Shown one piece after another: positions 23,196-32,313 of a DNA stretch of 64,000 nucleotides. The translations under genes and the position numbers were made by a program. Origin of the DNA: Dimargaris cristalligena. Its lineage: Eukaryota; Kickxellomycota; Dimargaritomycetes; Dimargaritales; Dimargaritaceae. Numbering within the stretch: the first letter of the stretch is position 1; every line of letters starts with the position of its first letter. The stretch covers positions 1,441-65,440 of the forward strand of contig JANBQC010000016.1 of the NCBI GenBank assembly GCA_027576995.1, written 5' to 3'. A model generated the notes under the pieces. It saw only the letters and a list, made by a program, of their open reading frames with translations. It was not told where the DNA came from and made no database searches.

Positions 23196-24830
23196 AGTGA
23201 CAGGTCGAGGTAGTATATTCTGCCGAAGTGGTGGGTGGGAAATATAGGGGTCGACACTGTATGTTCAACAAGGCGTTAATACAAACTGGCGTGGGTTTCC
23301 GAAGATATTAGGAAGATAGTGCAGATAAAATAAGGGAGTTAATTATACAAAAGCGTATAGGAAAGGCTGTATAGCGGAGAAACTAGATCAGGAAATGCCA
23401 AGGTACTTATATCTCTAGAGAATTATACTCTGTAGCCAATTGGCTTATAAAGACCGCCCCAGCGGCTCTATATGGAAGCATAGGGGGGGCTTTAGATGAT
23501 AATCTAGCTGGCTAGGTTTACAGCACTACCAGATGGCTTAGCCATCAATCTCACACATTTACACTTACAATGCCGCCTTTTTGGTTTTTCAATTGAATAT
23601 AAGGAAGAGTAACTCCCATGATATTATTAATGGAGGTCATGTCATCGGAGACAGGCCTTACAGAGAGATGTCCCATTAGTTGGCACTCTTCCACAGAATA
23701 GACGTGTACTGCCCAGCGACAGTTACACGCTTTTTAAAGGAAGGGGCAAAAAGACGTAGTACCGCCTTTTATGTACACCCAGCCTCCCTACTCCCCTTCT
23801 CTTGTCGCCCTTACTCATGCATGCCCCACCAATCAACTATTATTGTGAATTTATATGATGTACAAGTTGCCGGACGAGGGATGTGAAAAATGTAGAGTGA
23901 GAGTGGCTGGCGAGAGAACAGCCGACAACTGTTGGTGTAATACAAGTACGCTGATATAGGGAGGTGGTCATAGCCCCAAGTCTTTTGGCTTTTAAAAAAT
24001 TCCACAGACAGAGCCACTCGCATACTCGAAATGAATATCGAGCAGGCCGGTTAGCATTGGACAGTGACCAAGGCGCATCGAGGTGGTATAGAGCGCCAGA
24101 CCACAAACACCCATTGCTAGATGACCATGGGGTACAAGGGACCAGGCATCGGATACATGGTGGATACAATAATGCCAAACCCAGTGTTCTATTGAACTCG
24201 AGAAACAATGCCTAATATTGTTAGTGCTGAACGTACTAGGGATGGGGTGCGTCGTTCTAAACCTTTCCTGGGCCCGGTGATATTGCCTACATGTTAGGGT
24301 GAAGGTGCTATTCCATCAACACCCCGGCGCCATAACAAGCTCGTCGATGTCTATACTTGCCGATTGGAAAGGGCACCATACTACACTGGTGGTGGGTACA
24401 CTGAACATTCATCGCCCAGCTGACATTTCCCCGATACTATATCAGTTGAAAAGACAGCCACGAAATCCATCTATGAGTGGGATAACTAGTGTAGGTCAGG
24501 TAGAGGGTGGCTTATGGTAGAGACTTAAGTAGGGCATATATAAATGTTTACAGCGATATAACTTTATTTTATTTTCTGACTATAGTCTGCTGGAGTAGCG
24601 AACAGACTGTGTTGCAGTCGGTGTAGATGGTGTAAAAAGCGAACGTAGTCATATAGGCCGCGACCAATATATTTAAAGGCGGGCAAATTGTACCGTTGTA
24701 TTACCAACCTGGGTGGGTTGAAATAGGGAAACACAGTGGCGTAGGGAGCTGGTGATAATAAGGACCGAAACGGGAAGTGCAACTAGGAAACTTCACAAAC
24801 GGGCCAACTGGGGTGGGTATCTGGTACCAC
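23196..24830. other. Gene-poor stretch
   Basis: Apart from the promoter of the gene ending at 22569, only short unsupported ORFs occur. I found no remnant of the neighbouring secreted families here. Confidence 0.45.
23445..23455 (-). promoter_or_regulatory. TATA-like element upstream of secreted gene A
   Basis: On the minus strand it reads ggtctttataa, next to a CCAAT-containing palindrome (ccaattgg at 23436-23443). It lies about 250 bp upstream of the ATG. The same 11 bases occur upstream of the secreted-protein gene at 26648-27142. Confidence 0.4.
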
Positions 24831-25392
24831 TCAATGGGTTTGGCGGGGTGTGCCAACTACACTGACCGCATTTAGGCTAACCCGGTTTATATTCTGGCCA
24901 GTATTGATAGTTATGGTTTTAATACCTACAATTGTAGTGGAGAATACCCCACTGCTGACCACCAATGTAGCTGCAGCTGTTTCGAAATTGTCGTCTGCTC
25001 TATTACCATTCGCAGGGTGCTCCTCGGAGGAATTGGGTGCATCCATTTTATCAAGCTCGGCAAACATATCTTTAACAAATTTGCCGGTTTCGGGAGTAAT
25101 TCTCTTGTTGCGCTCAATTTGGTAACTAAGGCCTTGGGCCCAACACCCAGGAAATATCGGTATGTTTATCAGCCGACGAGCTAGTTGCGCCCATACCAAG
25201 TGCATTTTGAAGCTCCAATTCGACTGTACCTTCGGGCATATCTGTAGAGTGGATTCCGTGGTTATGATTCGTCATGGAATTGTCTTATCCATTTGGCAGA
25301 GAGTCGGCGGTGGTCGGCCGAAGATGGGCCCCAGGGATACACATGACCAGGGCCAGAACCATAATAGTATTTGGGAGATGCAGCGTAGTCAT
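24831..25392 (-). pseudogene. Decayed secreted-protein gene, paralogue of the gene at 29832-30317
   Basis: Read on the minus strand from the ATG at 25392-25390, it gives a signal-like segment (MVLALVMCIPGAHLRPTTA) followed by LPNG and then a TAA stop. The intact paralogue at 29832-30317 has ALAVGIPSCHSRPTPSA followed by TPNGQ at that place, so the stop replaces the Gln codon CAA. Further on, a frame change is needed: ATSSSADKHTDISW is read in one frame and WAQGLSYQIERNKRITPE in another. The latter is followed by KFVKDMFAELDK, matching WARQILRPNHRPLTKDDM and ESVFREYEK in the paralogue. The C-terminal third no longer aligns by eye. The boundaries at the low-coordinate end are therefore approximate. 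Confidence 0.65.
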
Positions 25393-26647
25393 TGAATTGC
25401 TGGTGGTGGACCGGTCGTCGTCAGTTTCTACACAATGGATGGATGTGGTATGGGCTGAACGTTCCTCTGGTTGTGCTTATGGTTAAAAAATTGTAGCTAT
25501 ATAGTAATAAACCCGAGTATCTAACATGTGGACCCGGTCATGTCGGAAACTATGCTTACATTTATTTCGTAGAATGGATACTAAACAATGCGTATTACCT
25601 AGGGTATATACGTCGGGTATAAAATTCAACGTGGCAAACCTATGTTAATGAAAAACTTGGGCAGAATAGTGGGCTCGGAGGAATGGAGGTGTGGCATCGA
25701 CCAGCGAATTTGGCACATTTGTATCAAATATCTGTGGGAAATTCAGCTCAACTGTAACAGGAGTCTAATGGTATGCGTAGAGGGGAAAATAGACGGGATA
25801 TTCACTTTTAACCAGTAAATACGGCCTCTTTAAACGGCTTTTTTTCGTTATCCATGTAAGTGGAACACCCCCCCCCCTATTCACACTTAACGCGCTCAGT
25901 GATACGTAAAGTTGCTCGGCCACAGGGTAAACATTGGGCCAATGAAAGCGCAGCGTGGTACTAGAATTCACGATATTGCCCCAATGGCTTAATGAGGACC
26001 GCCAAACGACCATAGAATTACTGTGGTTGGTGGAGCGGGCCTTGTATTTTTTTATGAGCCTTACCCATGCTCTTTCGCATAGTCCATCGGTTGAACATCT
26101 TGACTGAGCCACATACCGCGCTAGAGGAGCCCTGTTTCAGTATTCGGCATGGTGTTTTTGGGGAAGGTAGCGCCCACCTGTACTGTACAGCCGGTACCAC
26201 TGAAGTTTTCCACCGAAATTTAGGATGTAACTCATTTGCTTAAAAAATCAAATAATACTAGTAATGTCCCTAATAACTACCCCATATTTCTAGCAGCCAA
26301 GAGATAGTGAGGTTTGGTTGTCCTATACACGACTTTACATATTTATTTAAACGAGTATTGGAGCATGTGCTAGATGGTAAATTTTATTGTACAAAAACGC
26401 TATTGCTTAATTATCAGCGAAAAACAACCTCTCAAGTGTAACAAACGAACTATAGGTAAACATATCGAGCCAGAAAAGCAGAAATGGGGTGTATCTTTGG
26501 CAAGGAAAGATGTGATTTTAATTAAACAAGATAATAAGTAGGGAGTGATCACTATAAATTGGGGCGGGGCGGGATTTTCGATACGAGTGCCCTTTTCGAT
26601 GGCCAGTGCAGTCATCGCAACACACCGGCGTTTACCATTAATTTAAT
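25393..26647. other. Gene-poor stretch with degenerate MITE
   Basis: It contains a decayed MITE copy at about 25730-25856 and no supported gene. A minus-strand open frame of about 115 codons overlaps the MITE and has no recognisable features. Confidence 0.45.
25730..25856 (+). mobile_element. MITE-like element, degenerate copy
   Basis: The left end (gtgggaaattcagctcaactgta) and interior (ggggaaaatagacgggat and ttttaaccagtaaata) match the copies at 28067 and 30886. The right terminal repeat is no longer recognisable. Confidence 0.5.
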
Positions 26648-27142
26648 TTAAATAATACCCTCCATGTTTCTCATTTGAGCGTCGAACTCATCTTGGTTTT
26701 TCTGATTCTCTGGGGTCCACTCCGTACTCGAATAAGGGGACAGGTGCCACCAATCATCATCCATGGCGTTATTCGAGTGACTGTTCGTATTGAAATTCAT
26801 GTCGGCTTCGTTAGACCCTCCGGCCAATTTGTTGGCCTCATTTTTCTCCCAGGCACGAATGGCATCATCATATGTCTGGTCTATCCAACCATCCTCTGCA
26901 TCTTGATAATCCAAATTCATCGGGGTTGTCGGAGAGTTAGTTGGGTCCATGTCGCTGGAATCGGGAGGGCTATATTGGTGTTCCTGGGGGACTGTTAGGT
27001 CATTTTGCAAATAATATAGCAGGTTGGCACGCTGGGTCTCTGTTTCGGACATACTCGGGGTTGGACTGGAGTAACCGGCAGGCACCAGCATAGCCAAGAC
27101 GGCCAATGTAAGGGGTACGGCGAGCATCGCGCAGTGGACCAT
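26648..27142 (-). CDS. Predicted secreted acidic protein, unrecognised
   Basis: 164 residues, single exon. Residues 1-26 form a signal peptide (LAVPLTLAVLAMLVPAGYSS). The mature part is strongly acidic and rich in Asn, Asp, Glu, Ser and Pro, with Trp residues late in the sequence (DDDWWHLSPYSSTEW). It has no Cys and no transmembrane segment after the signal. I chose ATG 27142-27140; the two codons upstream lack an ATG. A TATA-like element (ctttataat on the minus strand, 27223-27231) lies 85 bp upstream, a good promoter distance. I recognise no family. It is one of three intact secreted-protein genes in this gene-poor block. Confidence 0.7.
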   Translation of the reverse strand: MVHCAMLAVPLTLAVLAMLVPAGYSSPTPSMSETETQRANLLYYLQNDLTVPQEHQYSPPDSSDMDPTNSPTTPMNLDYQDAEDGWIDQTYDDAIRAWEKNEANKLAGGSNEADMNFNTNSHSNNAMDDDWWHLSPYSSTEWTPENQKNQDEFDAQMRNMEGII

Positions 27143-27222
27143 GGTCAATTAAAGAGTAAAGCCGAGCTTTATGCGTGTGGTGTCGGGAAGGTCAATGGAA
27201 GAACTGGGTGTCAAATTGACGA

Positions 27223-27234
27223 TTATAAAGACCC
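27223..27234 (-). promoter_or_regulatory. TATA-like element upstream of secreted gene at 26648-27142
   Basis: Minus strand reads ggtctttataatc. It shares ggtctttataa with the element at 23445-23455 upstream of another secreted-protein gene. Confidence 0.45.
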
Positions 27235-28066
27235 CAGAAGTCAAATTTTAGGGGGGTAGTATGGGTATAATCGGAGCAAGGTAGGGGGAGGGGGGTGGAC
27301 TAGGCAGTCACTGGGAAATAAGCCGGCGTACTTTACGTAAACTTGGGGGAAACGAAATTACGGAAGGCTGACAACCAAGGTGGTGGGTCAAAAATAGGGA
27401 GTTTGAGTAACCAATAACCAAGTATTGGTGACTAGATATGGGCAGCAAGGTGGCCTTTTATGCCAAGTTGAAATGCCCTTGGGGCTGTGATACTTTCCAG
27501 CTTGGGGGGGCCAAAAACATTGCCCTCTCGCCACCCCGTCGTTCTCCCTAGCATCTCGATTGCCAATTGGTGCACCGAATAATTTCTTGGAATAATGTTG
27601 CGTTACACCGAGGCTGTGCCAAGAGATCGGAGCACTCCATTAAATTATTGGAATGTGTCTTTTTTTTTATGTTACTTTTTCCGGAAGAAAAAGAGCCGAA
27701 GATATGATAGATGTAGGGGAAGTAAAAAGAGAGCAATATTTACCTCAAACCTCACTAGCCCACTAACCAACAATATTTTCTATTTTATTACGAGACTGTG
27801 ACTTGTATGTATTTATCCGATAAGTCCATGTAAAAAATGTGCCGGGATGGGCGAGGGGGACGGAGGAGGGGGGAAAGTGGAAAGGAATGTTCACAAAGCA
27901 AGTAGGTCAACTAAGCTGCCTTAAAAAACGGGGAGAAGGGAATAGATTTTTTCGATTGAGAATTCCAACTCACCCCCTCCCTCGCTCCACCCAAAGAAGG
28001 GTTCGTGTGCGATACGCCGGCCGCCTTTGGAAATAGGCAGGCCATTTCTGCAACAGGACTGCTACA
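27235..28066. other. Gene-poor stretch
   Basis: Contains G-runs followed by tagtatgggtata at 27251-27269 and no supported gene. Confidence 0.4.
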
Positions 28067-28210
28067 ATATGGGTGAAGTTCAGCTTGGTTGTATAAGGTT
28101 TTAACCGATATGTGTATGGGAAAATCGGTGGGATGTTTATTTTCAACCAGTAGTATTTGCCTCATTAAATGGATGTTTCGCTATACAGTCTTGTTGAACT
28201 ACTCCCATAT
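28067..28210 (+). mobile_element. MITE-like element, copy 3 (144 bp)
   Basis: Starts atatgggtgaagttcagctt and ends gttgaactactcccatat, giving imperfect terminal inverted repeats of about 28 bp. It differs from the copy at 30886 at about eleven positions, most of them transitions, and is in the opposite orientation to copies 1 and 2. Confidence 0.9.
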
Positions 28211-29831
28211 AGTCAAATATGCCACAAGGGCTGGCTGCATGTCGCTTATACATAGTCCTATATCTACTCTCACCCATTGAAGACCGAATCTAAGTAGTGT
28301 GTGGTGTTGAACAACTGGCGGCTACTCAAGCCTCTATTCCAATAAAACATTGGTATTTATATATTACACAATCCCAATATGGAGAAATATAGCTTCTCTA
28401 CAGCAAAAGCCATTTCCGGGGATACATAATGAGTTTGCCAGCCCGGATAAGCTGAGAGTTCGATTATTTACATAACAATACCAACTAAATACTAGACGCC
28501 AATAATGGAATGGCTTACGGAAAAGCTAGAGGGGTGCCTAGCTGAGTACTTCGAAGGGTGGAGTTTCGCAATAATTAGCGGGGCTTCCGTAAAGAGAGAT
28601 GGGCCGTAGGAATCGTATAAACAGGTTGTGTTAGGCCTGCTGTAAGCCAGCCAATAGGGATGACACCGCAACAGCGAGGTAAAAGGAAATGGGGTTCACA
28701 GAATATAATTGTATAGGGGGGATAGGTTTGGGGTGGTCGTTGGACTTAGTATCCGAGTGGCCCCAGTTTTCCAATCGACATGCCTAGTGGTATTCATTGC
28801 GCATTAACCGAGCCCCACTAATCGGGACCGACTGTTTTTTTCATACACCAAATTTTGGAGCACCGATTCCGTTGTCCAACTACAAGCACATATTAATTTT
28901 CCGTGCCATCGACAGTGCGTTTACCGGTTTAGCCCTTACGAAGAGCCCCCCTTCGCGCTGGTCCCCAATGTTCACCTCTCTGGCTATAATAAGGCTTCCC
29001 TCTTGATACCCGAATATTCCCAAATGGTTACAGGGAATTGCAATTCTATACCGAGCACTATTGGTCAGGGTCTGCGCCCTCGCCTCCCCTAATCCCTTAT
29101 ATACCCTTGGCCATTTGTGAATTTTTGGGAGTCACCATTCGGTCAAGTTTTTTAATATCAAGGCAAAAGCCCAAGAACGACTGTTGTGAATAGTCTGACT
29201 CTATTACCTACCCTCAACATACTTATGTCTTTGTCCATGTTCAAACCCCATTAAAACTCGCCTAAACAATAGACCCTTTAATGGGGAGTTCGTTGAAATA
29301 ATCTGGAATATGGTGTAAGGACCGGCTGGTTTATGGTTAGCTGCAGTAATGCCATGTGCGAAATACACGAAATTGTGTATTTCGTGATATTCAAAATGCC
29401 AAGAAGGCGTACCTTTAGTATATTGGACAAAATAGAACAGACCGGCTTGGGTTTTGCCATGACTTATTATGAAAATATAATCAAATGTGAAAATGTGGCT
29501 TTTTATTATTTACTGGCTAACGGGACCACAGCGGACTCGAAAAAAAAACTATTTCGCTATATCCTTAAACAGACAAAAAAAAATAAGCCAAAAACTATAT
29601 TGCACATTCCTACTATTGATAAACCAAAGTGATCCCCAATTCAATGAAGCCTCGGGCTCGCTAGCTTGCATTAAAGAGGTTCAATAGCCCGAATAAGTTT
29701 GCCCTATTCAGTACAAATTCCAGCGGGGCAAGCCTATTTTGCATGCGGTTTCAATACACGAGTTCGTTGACCCCGTGTATCCCGGTGTTTTGAAGGTGAC
29801 CTGCACCACGCCTGACATTTGGTGATAGCGG
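28211..29831. other. Gene-poor stretch with a short perfect hairpin
   Basis: No supported gene. A perfect 10-bp inverted repeat (cgaaatacac / gtgtatttcg, 6-nt loop) lies at 29359-29384. A plus-strand open frame around 29333-29632 is AT-rich and lysine-heavy, with no features of a real protein. Confidence 0.45.
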
Positions 29832-30317
29832 TTATTCCTGTGGATTTTTCGGGGGGAGGTTCGAATGACTCCTCCAGAGTCTATACAGATCCTCCTCGGT
29901 AAGTTGCTTGTTAGGCTTCTCCTCCCCAGCGAGTTGGTTGTTGAAATGCTCCTCAAAGAGGTGTTGGACCTCGTCCTCAATCATACTATCGGCAATGGCC
30001 TTTTCGGTTTCCGGATTATCCGTCAGCTTCTTGTTGGTGCGTTTCTCGTATTCCCTAAACACACTTTCCATATCATCTTTGGTGAGAGGTCGATGGTTGG
30101 GACGAAGGATCTGCCTCGCCCAGGCCAGGTGGTTATTAACATCTTGGTCTATGGCCGAAGTCGACACCTGAACCACCTCTAAACTAGGAGCGTATAAATC
30201 CGTATATTGGCCATTCGGGGTAGGCGCGCTAGGGGTTGGTCGAGAATGGCAGCTGGGGATCCCGACAGCCAGAGCAACTAAGGCTAGAGTCAACTTGAAA
30301 CTGGTAATGCGCACCAT
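29832..30317 (-). CDS. Predicted secreted protein, accessory family B (intact copy)
   Basis: 161 residues, single exon. Residues 1-25 form a signal peptide (FKLTLALVALAVGIPSCHS). A Pro/Thr-rich stretch follows (RPTPSAPTPNG), then about 110 residues that are highly charged and predicted helical, with LAWARQILRPNHRPLT, ESVFREYEKRTNKKL and EDEVQHLFEEHFNNQLAGE. The protein ends in a Pro/Asn tail. I used ATG 30317-30315, which starts the signal peptide. The only Cys is in the signal region. A decayed paralogue lies at 24831-25392. A TATA-like ggatataaaaacc on the minus strand lies near 30622-30634. No known family was recognised. Confidence 0.75.
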   Translation of the reverse strand: MVRITSFKLTLALVALAVGIPSCHSRPTPSAPTPNGQYTDLYAPSLEVVQVSTSAIDQDVNNHLAWARQILRPNHRPLTKDDMESVFREYEKRTNKKLTDNPETEKAIADSMIEDEVQHLFEEHFNNQLAGEEKPNKQLTEEDLYRLWRSHSNLPPKNPQE

Positions 30318-30885
30318 GATGTAATGGGTGATTTGGCCGAGGTTGGCAAGGGTTAGGTAAGGGAAAATAGCCGAAGGATAGGCGACGGTGAACACAGGAC
30401 CTCAAGGGACAGGACTGCAGTGGGTAACTAGTTTACTTACGGTAGAGATACAAAGTAGAGAATACGAAGAAAGTGTAGGTAAAGACGGTTACGGATGGCG
30501 TCTATCGCGAACTAACTCACAGAAAACAACCGATACAATACACTTAAAAGTGATATTCCAATTCAGCGTAATGGATGAAGGCAACTGGAATGGAGTTAAC
30601 GAGGTGGCGAAGGCGATGGGTTTTTATATCCGACGGCAGGTTTGAATTTAATGTGCTGATGTTTAACTGATGTCCAGGTATAGTATGCACGTAGCCCCCA
30701 CTGAATGCAAGGTCACTCGAAGACAGCTCAGACACTGGGCCACTAATAAGTGAGATATCGTTGGAGTACAATGGACATGTCTAAGCCCCTTCCTTGACTC
30801 TCCGATTAGTCAATCTACGCGACTTTAATCTAACCTCGGAATATGGTATGGTGACCCGGGCGTGTAATTTGAATTGCATTGGTTA
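30318..30885. other. Promoter region of secreted gene B and spacer
   Basis: Holds the TATA-like element near 30622 and otherwise only short unsupported frames. Confidence 0.4.
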
Positions 30886-31029
30886 ATATGGGTGAAGTTC
30901 AGCTTAGCTATATAAGAATTTAACTGATATGTGTATGGGAAAATCGGTGGGATGTTTATTTTCAACCAGTAGTATTTGCCTCATCAAACGGATTTTTCGC
31001 TATACAGCCTTGCTGAACTACTCCCATAT
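30886..31029 (+). mobile_element. MITE-like element, copy 4 (144 bp)
   Basis: Starts atatgggtgaagttcagctt and ends gctgaactactcccatat. The outer ends TATGGG and CCCATA are intact and the terminal inverted repeats pair over about 24 of 31 positions. It is the cleanest copy together with 28067-28210. Confidence 0.9.
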
Positions 31030-32313
31030 GTTACTCTTTATATATATGTATATATTATATTGTTGTATCCCTGTAGTTATATTAAATAGCCCCGTTACCC
31101 ACAGTGGAGAATCGTACAATAGAAGGAGGTGGAAGGGTGAAACACTTAAGTCCACTTGTGGTGCCCCCAAGGTGAGACGAAGTAGCTCTGCCATTGTCTA
31201 AAAGTGAAGGTGGCCACAAATTATTGGGTAGCCCGCCTTTGCCTTCCTTGGAACAGTGATACCGTAGGGAATGTGGTTTTTTTAGCCACTCCTATTAGTC
31301 TGCAGACTGTGGGTCACATACGCTGTGCAACGGGGCCTCCTCCCTACTTTCCGCTTTTGCATTTTTGTTGGCAATCTAATTGCCAAGTTTTGGGATATAT
31401 AATTTATTTTTAATTTTACGCTAAGAGCATTGGATAGTCTGGATGTTATCGAGTGTATGGGTTGATGGCAAATGAGGCTGGGTACTTCAGTAGGTATAGA
31501 GCGTAGGTTCCAGTGTAAAAATAGAGTGCTTTCTCTCAACTTTAGGCAGGAAACCCGACAACACCATATTTAACCCCTATCCCAACGATATTTAGGAACG
31601 TGCCGGTATCTATCCTATCGTCCAGCCTAACCTGGCGTATGTGGTTGGTTTATAGTAGTGGGGAAACTCAGCGGAGTATCAAATGTGCACCACTTTCACA
31701 ATTTTTCGCTCCTCGAGTATAGTGGGAGGGAGAGGTGTTTCAAGGAATATTAGTCACCTGACTGGCTGTTTAGCCTGGCTCCCAATTGGCCCTACCAATC
31801 AGGGAAGTATAAAAGAAGGGTGCAACAGCGACGAGACCCAAGGAAAAGAGGAGCTCGCAGAGGAGAGGGAGAAGGAGGGTCTACCTGATAATTAACCGCG
31901 GACTGTTCATCGGCTATCAATAAGACAAGGCAAGGAAAGGAAACCCCTACTGTTAATAGCAGCCCTATTTAGCAGGCTCAGTTTGTAGTCTCATATAATA
32001 GCCGTGGCGGCATCCTTTCCGGGAGACTTCCGCCGGGGGAGTAGAATTACTAGTAATTGGAATCCCCTACAAGCTGCCACTGGAGTCTTGGTTGTCTACT
32101 GCACACCCTACCTACCAAGTCTTAAGGAGACAAAAGCACTTCAACCACCCCTTGTAACCAATCAGCTATACAGTCCATTCCTTCAGTTATTTTTATTTTG
32201 CTTCTTCTAGTCGAAGCCTCTGTGAAGCTTACTGCGACCATTTCCGAACTCCTCCATCTCTAAAGACCTAGTCCCGCAGGGTCCTATGCCTTGCATTGTT
32301 GTCCTAAGCTGCA
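31030..32313. other. Intergenic stretch upstream of the Nse6-like gene
   Basis: No supported gene. The last few hundred bases (about 32090-32313) are the likely promoter and 5' leader of the downstream gene. Confidence 0.45.

Noticed and set aside
25765..26112. Minus-strand open frame of about 115 codons
   Set aside because: Overlaps the degenerate MITE and shows no signal peptide or similarity to the neighbouring secreted families.
29333..29632. Plus-strand open frame of about 100 codons, lysine-rich
   Set aside because: Driven by A-rich DNA (runs of aaa), contains the hairpin, and shows no domain.
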